NCBI RefSeq assembly: GCF_900177245.1
Contig: NZ_FXBM01000002.1
Coordinates: 868,001-932,000, forward strand
DNA: 64,000 bases
Direction: 5' to 3'
Source of the DNA: Rathayibacter oskolensis
GTDB lineage: Bacteria; Actinomycetota; Actinomycetes; Actinomycetales; Microbacteriaceae
Shown here: positions 10,843 through 19,152 of the stretch, one piece after another
Position numbering within the stretch: the stretch's first letter is position 1
Layout of the letters: each line of letters opens with the position of its first letter
Made by a program: the position numbers and the translations under genes
Notes under the pieces: model-generated
The model's database searches: none
Seen by the model: only the letters and a program-made list of their open reading frames with translations
Told to the model about the DNA's origin: nothing

Positions 10843-10881
10843 ACGGACGAGACCCCGCGGTCGGCGCGGGATCTCGTCCGT
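10843..10881 (-). terminator. Strong intercistronic hairpin between xylA and xylB
   Basis: ACGGACGAGA and TCTCGTCCGT are perfect 10-bp arms, extended by CCCCGC/GCGGGA around a 7-nt loop. There is no T tract. It may attenuate or stabilise the transcript so that xylA is made in excess of xylB. A second small hairpin (CGACTC-GAG-GAGTCG) lies just upstream of it, nearer xylA. Confidence 0.55.
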
Positions 10882-10919
10882 GTCAGGGCGACTCGAGGAG
10901 TCGTCCCCGGGGGAGTGGG

Positions 10920-12110
10920 TCAGCGAGCGCCGAGGAGGTGCTCGGTGGCCAGCTGCTGCAGGCGCACGAAGCCGAAGCCCTTGCCGCCCAGGTAGGCGTC
11001 GGTGTCGAACGTCTCGTACGACGCGGAGTCGGCGAGCAGGTCGTCGTAGGACTCGCCCTCGTTGAGGGTCGGGGTCGAGAGCTCGCCGACCTTGGCGGCG
11101 GCGAGCGCCTCCTGCACCTCGGGGTCGGCGCGGAAGGCCGCGGCGCGCTCCTTGAGCAGCAGGTAGGTGCGCATGTTCGCGGCGGCCGAGTCCCAGACTC
11201 CGGTCTCCTCCTCGGTGCGCGAGGGCTTGTAGTCGAAGTGGCGGGGGCCGTCGTAGGCGGGCACGCCGCCGGGGCCGCCGTTCTCGAGGAGGTCGACGAG
11301 CGAGAACGCGTTGTGCAGGTCGCCGTGACCGAAGACGAGGTCCTGGTCGTACTTGATGCCGCGCTGGCCGTTGAGATCGATGTGGTAGAGCTTGCCGTGG
11401 TAGAGCGCCTGGGCGATGCCGGCGGTGAAGTTCAGGCCCGCCATCTGCTCGTGACCGGTCTCGGGGTTGACGCCCACGAGCTCGGGACGCTCGAGCGAGT
11501 CGATGAACGCGATCGCGTGGCCGAGGGTCGGCAGGAGGATGTCTCCGCGGGGCTCGTTCGGCTTGGGCTCGATGGCGAAGCGGATGTCGTAGCCCTTGTC
11601 GGTGACGTAGTCGCCGAGCAGGTTGACGGCCTCGCGGTAGCGCTCGAGGGCCGCGCGGATGTCCTTGGCGGAGTCGTACTCGGCGCCCTCGCGGCCGCCC
11701 CACATCACGAAGGTCTTGGCGCCCAGCTCGGCGGCGAGATCGATGTTGCGGAGGACCTTGCGCAGCGCGAAGCGGCGCACGTCGCGGTCGTTCGAGGTGA
11801 AGCCGCCGTCCTTGAAGACCGGGGCGCTGAAGAGGTTGGTGGTGACCATCGGGACGATGAGACCGGTCGACTCGAGCGCGCCCTTGAGGCGGTCGATCTG
11901 GGTCTGACGCTCGGCGTCGGTCGAGCCGAACGCGAAGAGGTCGTCGTCGTGGAAGGTGAGGCCGTAGGCGCCGAGCTCGTCGAGCTTCTCGACGGCGTGC
12001 ACCACGTCCAGCGGCGGGCGGGTCGGGCCGCCGAACGGGTCGGCCCCGTTGTAGCCGATGGTCCAGAGGCCGAAGGAGAACTTGTCGGCGCGAGTGGGGG
12101 TCAGAGTCAT
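10920..12110 (-). CDS. xylA: Xylose isomerase
   Basis: A 396-residue class I (actinobacterial) xylose isomerase that converts D-xylose to D-xylulose in the cytoplasm using two divalent metal ions. It begins with [18 protein letters not shown]. The catalytic histidine is H54 in the [11 protein letters not shown] block, at the same number as in Streptomyces enzymes. The metal-binding [11 protein letters not shown] segment and [13 protein letters not shown] are also present. The start is the ATG at 12110, with a GGAAAGGA ribosome site upstream. It is transcribed away from the lacI regulator, with a separate palindromic operator in its promoter. Confidence 0.97.
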   Translation of the reverse strand: MTLTPTRADKFSFGLWTIGYNGADPFGGPTRPPLDVVHAVEKLDELGAYGLTFHDDDLFAFGSTDAERQTQIDRLKGALESTGLIVPMVTTNLFSAPVFKDGGFTSNDRDVRRFALRKVLRNIDLAAELGAKTFVMWGGREGAEYDSAKDIRAALERYREAVNLLGDYVTDKGYDIRFAIEPKPNEPRGDILLPTLGHAIAFIDSLERPELVGVNPETGHEQMAGLNFTAGIAQALYHGKLYHIDLNGQRGIKYDQDLVFGHGDLHNAFSLVDLLENGGPGGVPAYDGPRHFDYKPSRTEEETGVWDSAAANMRTYLLLKERAAAFRADPEVQEALAAAKVGELSTPTLNEGESYDDLLADSASYETFDTDAYLGGKGFGFVRLQQLATEHLLGAR

Positions 12111-12145
12111 GAGGACGATCCTTTCCGGCGACGTCGCCGAATTGT

Positions 12146-12159
12146 TGTTGTGCCCAACA
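12146..12159 (-). promoter_or_regulatory. XylR/ROK-type operator upstream of xylA
   Basis: Minus-strand TGTTG-GGCA-CAACA is a perfect inverted repeat about 36 bp before the xylA start. It has the GTT-gGGCA-AAC core known from XylR (ROK family) operators. A ROK regulator is encoded at 19153-20358 in the same island, so it is the natural candidate to bind here. Confidence 0.5.
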
Positions 12160-12241
12160 TATCGGCTGCCCGGTCGCGGGCGCAACGACGGAGGCGCCGG
12201 GGCACCGTTCGTCGGACATATCGCCGCTTGCTGAGAAACGG

Positions 12242-12271
12242 TTGCGGAAGCGCTTCGACTCTGCGTACAGT
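12242..12271 (+). promoter_or_regulatory. lacI promoter with operator in the spacer
   Basis: TTGCGG (12242-12247) and TACAGT (12266-12271) are separated by 18 bp and read towards the regulator at 12345. The first LacI-type operator fills the spacer, which is a classic repression position. Confidence 0.5.
12247..12256. promoter_or_regulatory. LacI-family operator 1
   Basis: Palindrome core GAAGCGCTTC, followed by GA as in the other copies. It lies between the -35 and -10 of the lacI promoter. Its centre is 44 bp from operator 2, about four helical turns, which would allow cooperative binding or looping. Confidence 0.6.
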
Positions 12272-12288
12272 GCTCAGCACACCGCCGG

Positions 12289-12302
12289 TCGAAGCGCTTC
12301 GA
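12289..12302. promoter_or_regulatory. LacI-family operator 2
   Basis: TCGAAGCGCTTCGA is a perfect 14-bp palindrome with the central CG typical of LacI-family sites. It sits in the leader between the promoter and the lacI start, and the same motif recurs before the sugar-binding-protein gene. Confidence 0.7.
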
Positions 12303-12344
12303 ACTTCGTCCCGGCTCCGACGACGAGGTCCGACAGGAGGAACG

Positions 12345-13355
12345 ATGGCGACCATCCACGACGTCGCCCGCGTTGCCGGGGTCTCGATCAGCACCGTCTC
12401 CTACGCACTGTCCGGCAAGCGCTCGATCGCGGCGTCCACCCGGCAGCGGGTCGACGAGGCGGTGCGCCAGCTCAACTACCGCCCCCATGCCGGCGCGCGG
12501 ATGCTCGCCGGTGCACGCACGCACATCATCGCCCTGTCGGCCCCCCTGCACGAGGACGGCCACCTGCCGACCCACATGCGGTTCGTGACCGCCGTCGTCG
12601 AGACTGCGCGGAAGAACGACTACGACGTCCTGCTCCTGGCCACGGACGACGAGGTCAGCGGCATCCGCCGCGTCGCCTCCAGCTCCCTGGTCGACGCCGT
12701 CGTGGTCATGGGGGTCAACGAGGTCGACGAGCGAGTGGACCTCGTCGAGGCGCTGTCGCTCCCGGCCGCCTTCATCGGCGTCCCGCGCAACGGCGGCTCC
12801 CTGTCGTGCGTCGACCTCGACTTCGAGAAGGCCGGCGCGGTCACCATCGAGTCCCTCGCCGCCCTCGGTCACCGCTCGATCGGGATCGTCGGCCACCCGC
12901 ACTCCTACCTCGACCGCGAGACCAACTTCATCCGCCGCTTCAACGACGGTGTCGAGGCGGCAGCAGCCGCGCACGGCGTCGACGTCGCCCGCGTCTGGCC
13001 CGAGATCGGCCGTGTGACCGCGCAGCGCGCGTTCGACGAGCTCCAGGAGTCGCTCCCCGGGATGACCGCGCTCGTCTTCCACTGCAACGAGCCCGTGGTC
13101 GAGGCGGTGCTCGGCCGGATCCGCCAGCTCGGCCTGAGCATCCCGGGCGATCTCTCCGTCTTCGCCGCGTGCGCCAGCTACGCGACCGATCTGCTCGAGG
13201 TCCCCCTCAGCACGATCCCCCTTCCTCTCGACGAGATGTGCCGCATCGCCGTCGAGAACGCCCTGCGCCTCGTGCGCGGGGGTGACGAGCACGGCGTGAC
13301 GCTGATCCCGCCTGTGCACGTCGACCGCGGCTCCGTGTCCGCGGTCGTCGTCTGA
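12345..13355 (+). CDS. LacI-family regulator of the xyloside operon
   Basis: A 336-residue regulator with an N-terminal HTH ([20 protein letters not shown], residues 3-22), hinge [14 protein letters not shown] and a periplasmic-binding-protein-like effector domain ending in [17 protein letters not shown]. The ATG is preceded by ACAGGAGG with good spacing. Two palindromic operators lie in its own promoter region and a third before the adjacent binding-protein gene, so it most likely represses itself and the transport/alpha-xylosidase operon. Position makes a xyloside or xylose-derived inducer probable, but this is inference. It is divergent from xylA. Confidence 0.93.
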   Translation: MATIHDVARVAGVSISTVSYALSGKRSIAASTRQRVDEAVRQLNYRPHAGARMLAGARTHIIALSAPLHEDGHLPTHMRFVTAVVETARKNDYDVLLLATDDEVSGIRRVASSSLVDAVVVMGVNEVDERVDLVEALSLPAAFIGVPRNGGSLSCVDLDFEKAGAVTIESLAALGHRSIGIVGHPHSYLDRETNFIRRFNDGVEAAAAAHGVDVARVWPEIGRVTAQRAFDELQESLPGMTALVFHCNEPVVEAVLGRIRQLGLSIPGDLSVFAACASYATDLLEVPLSTIPLPLDEMCRIAVENALRLVRGGDEHGVTLIPPVHVDRGSVSAVVV

Positions 13356-13396
13356 CTCCTCCCCACCGACCGACACTGCCCTCCCGTCCGCGAATC

Positions 13397-13412
13397 GTCG
13401 AAACGCTTCGAC
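13397..13412. promoter_or_regulatory. LacI-family operator 3, before the sugar-binding-protein gene
   Basis: GTCGAAACGCTTCGAC repeats the TCGAARCGCTTCGA operator found upstream of lacI. It lies 41 bp after the lacI stop and about 110 bp before the binding-protein start, placing the transporter operon under the same repressor. Confidence 0.65.
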
Positions 13413-13466
13413 GACAGTGCGGCCACCGCCTGCCAGCACGTCTTCTCCCCGACCACCGAATCCACC

Positions 13467-13505
13467 ACCTGCACCGTCCTGCACGCGTCAGACCTGCACC
13501 GTCCT
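13467..13505 (+). repeat. Short direct repeat in the operon leader
   Basis: ACCTGCACCGTCCT occurs at 13467-13480 and again at 13492-13505, 25 bp apart, in the untranslated leader of the binding-protein gene. Function unknown; it could be a local duplication. Confidence 0.5.
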
Positions 13506-13521
13506 ACAGAGAGGTAGAACC

Positions 13522-14811
13522 TTGAAAATCACACGTGGCCTCGGCGCCATCACCGCCTTCGCCGTCTCGGCGGCACTGCTGACCGGCTGCTCAGCCGGCG
13601 GATCCTCCGACCCCGACACGTTGAAGCTCTGGCACTTCGAGGGGACCGACAGCGATGTCGGACTCGCCTGGGAGCGAGCGATCGAGATCTTCGAAGAGGA
13701 GACCGGAGCGAGCGTCGAGTACGAGGACAAGAGCTTCGAGCAGATCCGCTCGACCGCCAGCCAGGTCCTCAACTCCGACGAGGCTCCCGACGTGATGGAG
13801 TCGCCCAAGGGCAACGCCACCGCCGGCCTGCTCGCCAGCCAGGGGCTCCTCGCCGACATCACCGACGCGGTCGAGGAGAAGGGGTGGGACGACATGCTCG
13901 CTCCGTCCCTCCAGACGACTGCGCGCTACGACGAGAACGGCATCATGGGCTCCGGCCCCTGGGTCGGCGTCCCCAACTACGGCGAGTACGTCACCGTCTA
14001 CTACAACACCGAGATGTTCGCCGAGAACGGTGTCGCAGTGCCGACGACGAACGAGGAGTTCGAAGCGGCGATGGACGCCTTCGTCGACAAGGGGATCACC
14101 CCCCTCGCGGAGGCGGGAGCGGAGTACCCGCTCGGACAGCTCTTCTACCAGCTCGCCCTCTCGCAGGCGGACCGCCAGTTCGTGAACGACTACCAGCTCT
14201 ACGAGAACCCGGTCGACTGGACCAGCGGCCCGCTCGCCTACGCGGCCGACAAGCTCAAGGAGTACACCGACAACGGCTGGATCTCGACGAACGCGACCGG
14301 CCTCAAGGCCGAGGACATGGGCGTCGCCTTCATGGCGGGCGGCGAGTACCCGATGATGGTCTCCGGCTCCTGGTGGGCCGGCCGCGTCCTGAACGAGGCG
14401 ACGTTCGACTGGGACACCTTCCTGTTCCCGGGCTCCGAGCTGGTCCCCGGCTCCTCCGGCAACATCTGGGTGGTCCCCGAGCGCGCCGCGAACAAGGACC
14501 TCGCCTACGAGTTCATCGACATCACGATGCGCCCTGAGATCCAGGCGATGATCGGCAACAACGGCTCCATCCCGGTCGCCGCGAACCCCGAGGACATCAC
14601 CGACGAGAAGTCGAAGAAGCTCATCACCGACTTCAACTCGATCGTCGAGCGCGACGGCCTCGCGTTCTATCCCGACTGGCCCACGCCGAACTTCTACGAC
14701 CAGCTCGTCGGCGCGACCCAGGAGATCGTGAACGGCACCCTCACGCCCGAGGCGGCTCTCGAGCAGCTCGGCACCGAGTACGAGGACGGCGTGGCCGACA
14801 TCACCGGCTAG
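13522..14811 (+). CDS. Extracellular sugar-binding lipoprotein of a CUT1 ABC transporter
   Basis: A 429-residue solute-binding protein. The signal peptide (KITRGLGAITAFAVSAALLTGC) ends in lipobox LTGC, so it would be lipid-anchored at the first Cys of the mature protein. The mature part has the family-1 pattern: LKLWHFEG near the N-terminus, GVPNYGEYVTVYYNTEMF, a FMAGGEYPMMVSGSW hinge block and SSGNIWVVPERAANKDLAYEFI. The start is the TTG at 13522, with GAGAGGTAG upstream; this gives a normal signal peptide, whereas upstream codons do not. It delivers a sugar to the two permeases encoded next. Neighbouring alpha-xylosidase and xylAB suggest xylosides or isoprimeverose. Confidence 0.93.
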   Translation: MKITRGLGAITAFAVSAALLTGCSAGGSSDPDTLKLWHFEGTDSDVGLAWERAIEIFEEETGASVEYEDKSFEQIRSTASQVLNSDEAPDVMESPKGNATAGLLASQGLLADITDAVEEKGWDDMLAPSLQTTARYDENGIMGSGPWVGVPNYGEYVTVYYNTEMFAENGVAVPTTNEEFEAAMDAFVDKGITPLAEAGAEYPLGQLFYQLALSQADRQFVNDYQLYENPVDWTSGPLAYAADKLKEYTDNGWISTNATGLKAEDMGVAFMAGGEYPMMVSGSWWAGRVLNEATFDWDTFLFPGSELVPGSSGNIWVVPERAANKDLAYEFIDITMRPEIQAMIGNNGSIPVAANPEDITDEKSKKLITDFNSIVERDGLAFYPDWPTPNFYDQLVGATQEIVNGTLTPEAALEQLGTEYEDGVADITG

Positions 14812-14820
14812 CGCTCCGAC

Positions 14821-14851
14821 GGGAGGCGGGGCCCGACCGGTTCCGCCTCCC
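14821..14851 (+). terminator. Intercistronic hairpin after the binding-protein gene
   Basis: GGGAGGCGG and CCGCCTCCC form a perfect 9-bp stem just after the stop. Such hairpins between a binding-protein gene and its permeases usually limit read-through or protect the upstream message, giving excess binding protein. Confidence 0.55.
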
Positions 14852-14915
14852 GCCCTCCCTCGACGACCCGACCTGGGGAGGGGCGGCTCCTGCCGCCCCC
14901 TGCGAAAGGACTTCC

Positions 14916-15875
14916 ATGGCAACGACGCTTCCCGCGGTGAGACCCACCCGGCGATCGGATGGGCGCAGCTCCATCCCCGGTATCGGATCCGCCGGCTTCT
15001 GGTTCTACCTGATCCCCGGCCTGGTCCTCTTCACCGCGATCATCCTCGTTCCCCTCGTGTGGAACGTGTACCTCAGCTTCACCGACTGGCGCGGCATCCG
15101 ACCCCCCGAGTTCATCGGTCTCGAGAACTGGATCGAGCTCTCGCAGGACGCCAAGTTCTGGACCTCCTTCCGCAACTCGATCGCCATGATCGTCGCCATG
15201 GTCATCGTGCCCACCCTGCTGGGGCTGGTGCTGGCGGCTCTGCTCTTCGACGTGATCGGCCGCAAGTTCGGCGGCCGAGTCGCGAGCTTCCTCCGCGCCA
15301 CCTACTACCTCCCGCAGATCCTCCCCGTGGCGATCGCGGCGATCGTCATCGGCTGGATCCTCCGGCCCGAGAACGGCGCGCTCAACACGATCCTCGATTC
15401 GATCGGCCTCGGTGCGCTGCAGAGCAACTGGCTCGGGAGTCCCGACACGGCGCTGCTCTCGATCATGTTCGTGATGGTGTGGGTCCAGCTGGGCTACCCG
15501 GTCGTCATCTTCATGGCCGCACTGCAGCGTGTCGACCCCGAGATGTACGAGGCGGCCGAGCTCGACGGGGCCAACTGGTACCAGCGGTTCCGGTTCATCA
15601 CCATCAGCGCGATCCGACCCGAGATCTTCGTGGTCACCCTCACCTGCACCATCGCGGCGCTCAAGGTCTTCGGTCCGATCTACGCGCTCACAGGAGGCGG
15701 GCCCGGCACGTCCACCATCGTGCCCAGCTACTACTCCTACATCCAGTTCTTCCAGAGCCAGCAGGTCGGCTACGGAGCGACGATCGCCACCGCGCTCACG
15801 ATCGTCGTCGTCATCGTCGCGATGATCTTCCTCCGCTTCCAGGCCCGCTTCGAAAACGCAGAAAGCGAGCGCTGA
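14916..15875 (+). CDS. CUT1 sugar ABC transporter permease (MalF-like)
   Basis: A 319-residue inner-membrane permease with six predicted helices, beginning GFWFYLIPGLVLFTAIILVPLVWNVYLS. The cytoplasmic EAA loop (YEAAELDGANWYQRFRFITI, about residues 211-230) docks the ATPase. The start ATG follows GCGAAAGGA. It is the first of two permeases; the second starts inside its stop codon. No ATPase gene is present, as is usual for actinobacterial CUT1 systems that share an MsiK-type ATPase encoded elsewhere. Confidence 0.95.
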   Translation: MATTLPAVRPTRRSDGRSSIPGIGSAGFWFYLIPGLVLFTAIILVPLVWNVYLSFTDWRGIRPPEFIGLENWIELSQDAKFWTSFRNSIAMIVAMVIVPTLLGLVLAALLFDVIGRKFGGRVASFLRATYYLPQILPVAIAAIVIGWILRPENGALNTILDSIGLGALQSNWLGSPDTALLSIMFVMVWVQLGYPVVIFMAALQRVDPEMYEAAELDGANWYQRFRFITISAIRPEIFVVTLTCTIAALKVFGPIYALTGGGPGTSTIVPSYYSYIQFFQSQQVGYGATIATALTIVVVIVAMIFLRFQARFENAESER

Positions 15876-16789
15876 TGTCCACGATCGCTCCCGCCACCCC
15901 GGCGGACGAGGGCACCACGCCCCTCCCCGTCACCCCCGCCGGCCCGCGCCGTCGCGCCTCCGGTGCCCGCCGGACGCCGGGCGACTGGCTGTGGCTCCTC
16001 ATCGCCATCGTGATCGCCGTGCTGATAGCCATCCCGTTCGTCATCATCGTGATCAACTCGTTCAAGTCCCCGGAGGACTACAACAGCTCGGGTCCGCTGG
16101 TGCTGCCCCGCGAGCTGTACTTCGACGGCATCGTGAACTTCTGGAACCGGGTGAACTTCCCGGAGAAGCTCGGCAACAGCATCCTCATCTCGGGCTCCGT
16201 GGCGATCCTCGCGGTCGTGGTGTCCGTCCTGAACGCCTTCGCGATCGGGATCGGCCGCGTGCGCTTCCGCTCGTGGATGCTCCTGCTGTTCCTGCTCGCC
16301 GACCTCATCCCGCAGGAGGCGCTCCTCTACCCGCTCTACTACATGTTCAAGGAGGTCGGGCTCTACGACTCGAAGCTGGCGATCGTGATCATCTTCACGG
16401 TCATCCAGAGCGCGTTCGGCACCTATCTGCTCTCCTCGGTCTTCGCGACCTTCCCCAAGGAGATCCTCGAGGCCGCTGTCATCGACGGGGCGAGCCGGCT
16501 GCGCATCCTGCTCCGGGTCGTGCTGCCGATCAGCCGCGGCACGCTCTCCGTGCTCCTCATCTTCTTCTTCATCTGGACGTGGAACGAGTTCCTCATCCCT
16601 CTGACGTTCCTGGTGTCGAACGAGAACCAGACGGTCCCGGTCGCCATCACGACTCTGCAGGGCGACCGCCTGATGGACGTGACGACGACGAGCGCCTCGG
16701 CGCTGCTCGGCCTCATCCCGACGCTGCTCTTCTTCCTGTTCTTCCAGCGCACCCTCACCCGCGGCATCACCGCGGGCGCGGTCAAGTGA
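15875..16789 (+). CDS. CUT1 sugar ABC transporter permease (MalG-like)
   Basis: A 304-residue permease. A proline-rich cytoplasmic N-terminus precedes six membrane helices starting with LWLLIAIVIAVLIAIPFVIIVI. The EAA loop reads EILEAAVIDGASRLRILLRV. The ATG at 15875 overlaps the preceding stop (TGATG), so translation is coupled and the two permeases form a heterodimer with the upstream protein. It ends 25 bp before the alpha-xylosidase gene in the same transcript. Confidence 0.95.
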   Translation: MSTIAPATPADEGTTPLPVTPAGPRRRASGARRTPGDWLWLLIAIVIAVLIAIPFVIIVINSFKSPEDYNSSGPLVLPRELYFDGIVNFWNRVNFPEKLGNSILISGSVAILAVVVSVLNAFAIGIGRVRFRSWMLLLFLLADLIPQEALLYPLYYMFKEVGLYDSKLAIVIIFTVIQSAFGTYLLSSVFATFPKEILEAAVIDGASRLRILLRVVLPISRGTLSVLLIFFFIWTWNEFLIPLTFLVSNENQTVPVAITTLQGDRLMDVTTTSASALLGLIPTLLFFLFFQRTLTRGITAGAVK

Positions 16790-16814
16790 CGACCGCTCCG
16801 ACGAAAGGACCATC

Positions 16815-19028
16815 ATGAAGTTCACCGACGGCTTCTGGCAGCTGCGCCCGGGTGTCGAGGCGCTGTACGCCCGCGAGGCGTACGACATCTGGCCGGAGGG
16901 GCAGAACGGGATCCGGGTCACGGCACCGACCGCCGTGATCGAACGGCGCGGCGACACCCTGAACAGGCCGGTCCTCACCGTCACGCTGACGTCTCCGCTC
17001 CCTGACGTCATCGGCGTGCGCATCGAGCACCACGTCGCGTCGGAGGATCGCGGATTCGACCTGGTCGGTGCGGAGGAGGGACACGGAGTCGTCGTCATCG
17101 ACGAGACCGGCGGAACGCTGACGTCCGGCCGCCTGAGCGCCCGCATCGCCCCCGGTGCTCCCTTCGAGCTCGTCTTCGAGGCCGAGGGACGCATCCTCAC
17201 CACCGCGGGCGAGAAGTCGATGGGATACCTGCGAGTCCGTCCCGACGCCCAGGTCGACGGTGCGCCGGTCGGGAACGCTCGAGCCGGGTCCGGCCGTGCC
17301 CTCGCCCCGGTCTACCTCCACCAGCAGCTCTCTCTCGGGGTCGGCGAGCTCGTGTACGGCCTCGGTGAGCGCTTCGGACCGCTGGTCAAGAACGGCCAGA
17401 GCGTCGACATCTGGAACGCCGACGGCGGAACGTCCTCGGAGCAGGCGTACAAGAACGTGCCCTTCCACCTCACGAACCGCGGATACGGCGTGCTCGTGAA
17501 CGACTCGTCCCACGTCTCGTACGAGATCGGATCGGAGGCCGTCGAGCGCCTCCAGTTCTCCGTCGCTGGGGAGGCACTGGAGTACTTCGTGATCTATGGC
17601 GGTGAGCCGGCCAGCACCCTCGAGAGGTACACCGCCCTCACGGGGCGCCCCGCCGAGGTGCCCGCCTGGTCGTACGGGCTGTGGCTCTCCACCTCCTTCA
17701 CGACCGACTACGACGAGAAGACGGTCACGTCCTTCATCGACGGGATGGCCGAGCGCGACCTGCCCATCAGCGTGTTCCACTTCGACTGCTTCTGGATGCG
17801 CGAGTTCAACTGGTGCGACTTCGAGTGGGACCCTCGAGTGTTCCCGGACCCTGAGGGCATGCTTGCGCGCCTCCGGGCGAAGGAGCTGCGCATCAGCCTC
17901 TGGATCAATCCGTACATCGGTCAGCGCTCCCCGCTGTTCGCCGAGGCGTCGGCCGCCGGATACCTCGTGAAGAACCGCGACGGCTCCGTCTGGCAGTGGG
18001 ACCTCTGGCAGGCCGGCATGGGCCTCGTCGACTTCACCAATCCCGCCGCGACTCGGTGGTACCAGGAGAAGCTGCGCGTGCTGCTGCGTCAGGGCGTGGA
18101 CTGCTTCAAGACCGATTTCGGCGAGCGCATCCCGCTCGGCGTGACCTGGTTCGACGGCTCCAGCCCGGAGCGGATGCACAACTACTACGCGCAGATCTAC
18201 AACGAGGCCGTGCACGAGGTCCTGGTCCAGGAGCGTGGGGAGGGGGAGGCCGTCCTCTTCGCCCGGTCCGCGACGGCGGGCGGCCAGCGACTCCCGGTGC
18301 ACTGGGGCGGGGACTCGACCTCGACGTTCGAGTCGATGGCCGAGTCGCTGCGGGGCGGCCTCTCCCTGGCGCTCTCCGGCTTCGGGTTCTGGAGCCACGA
18401 CATCGGCGGTTTCGAGGGCACGCCGGACGCCGCGGTCTACAAGCGCTGGACGGCGTTCGGGCTCCTCTCCTCTCACTCCCGTTTCCACGGCTCGGGGTCC
18501 TACCGGGTGCCGTGGGCCTTCGACGACGAGGCCGTCGAGGTGACCCGGGTCTTCACCCGCCTGAAGCTCAGGCTCATGCCCTACCTGCACGGAGTGGGTC
18601 TGGAGGCTTCGGCGACCGGCGTGCCGGTCATGCGCCCGATGATCCTGGAGTTCCCGGACGACCGCACGGTGGCCCACCTCGACACGCAGTACATGCTCGG
18701 CCCGTCGTTGCTCGTCGCTCCCGTGTTCTCACCCGACGGGGTCGTCGAGTTCTACCTTCCGCGGGGCCGCTGGGTCTCGTGGTGGGACGGCGGCGTCGTC
18801 GACTCCGTCGGCGAGTGGAGGACCGAGACGCACGGCTTCGACACCCTTCCGCTCTACGTCCGCGAGGGAACGCTGCTCCCCGTGGGAGCGCGGCAGGACC
18901 GCCCGGACTACGACTACCTCGACGGCCTCGAGCTGCGCTCCTACCCCGACGCGACCGGAGTGATGCCCGAGGGCGCCGGCGTCACCGTCACCACTCCGGA
19001 CGGTCGGGTGCAGCGCTTCACGGCGTGA
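16815..19028 (+). CDS. yicI: GH31 alpha-xylosidase (YicI-like)
   Basis: A 737-residue glycoside hydrolase family 31 enzyme that cleaves alpha-xylosides such as isoprimeverose. FHFDCFWMREFNWCDFEWD matches the YicI-type signature that distinguishes alpha-xylosidase from alpha-glucosidase. The catalytic nucleophile is D434 in KTDFGERIP and the acid/base is D500 in VHWGGDSTSTFESM; their 66-residue spacing equals that in E. coli YicI. There is no signal peptide, so the enzyme acts in the cytoplasm on imported substrate. It follows the permeases by 25 bp with AAAGGA before the ATG. Its xylose product would feed the divergent xylAB. Confidence 0.95.
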   Translation: MKFTDGFWQLRPGVEALYAREAYDIWPEGQNGIRVTAPTAVIERRGDTLNRPVLTVTLTSPLPDVIGVRIEHHVASEDRGFDLVGAEEGHGVVVIDETGGTLTSGRLSARIAPGAPFELVFEAEGRILTTAGEKSMGYLRVRPDAQVDGAPVGNARAGSGRALAPVYLHQQLSLGVGELVYGLGERFGPLVKNGQSVDIWNADGGTSSEQAYKNVPFHLTNRGYGVLVNDSSHVSYEIGSEAVERLQFSVAGEALEYFVIYGGEPASTLERYTALTGRPAEVPAWSYGLWLSTSFTTDYDEKTVTSFIDGMAERDLPISVFHFDCFWMREFNWCDFEWDPRVFPDPEGMLARLRAKELRISLWINPYIGQRSPLFAEASAAGYLVKNRDGSVWQWDLWQAGMGLVDFTNPAATRWYQEKLRVLLRQGVDCFKTDFGERIPLGVTWFDGSSPERMHNYYAQIYNEAVHEVLVQERGEGEAVLFARSATAGGQRLPVHWGGDSTSTFESMAESLRGGLSLALSGFGFWSHDIGGFEGTPDAAVYKRWTAFGLLSSHSRFHGSGSYRVPWAFDDEAVEVTRVFTRLKLRLMPYLHGVGLEASATGVPVMRPMILEFPDDRTVAHLDTQYMLGPSLLVAPVFSPDGVVEFYLPRGRWVSWWDGGVVDSVGEWRTETHGFDTLPLYVREGTLLPVGARQDRPDYDYLDGLELRSYPDATGVMPEGAGVTVTTPDGRVQRFTA

Positions 19029-19045
19029 CGGAGGCGCAGCGAGGG

Positions 19046-19077
19046 CACCGGCCGAGGAGGAAGCGCCTCGGCCGGTG
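19046..19077 (+). terminator. Hairpin terminator of the xyloside operon
   Basis: CACCGGCCGAGG and CCTCGGCCGGTG form a perfect 12-bp stem with an 8-nt loop, 18 bp after the alpha-xylosidase stop. There is no T run, as is common in high-GC genomes. Confidence 0.6.
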
Positions 19078-19152
19078 TGCCGCGCGGCCGCCCGCGGGGG
19101 CCTCGCTCCGGCCGCCGATAGGCTGACCCCGGCAAGCAGAGGAGACCGCCGA

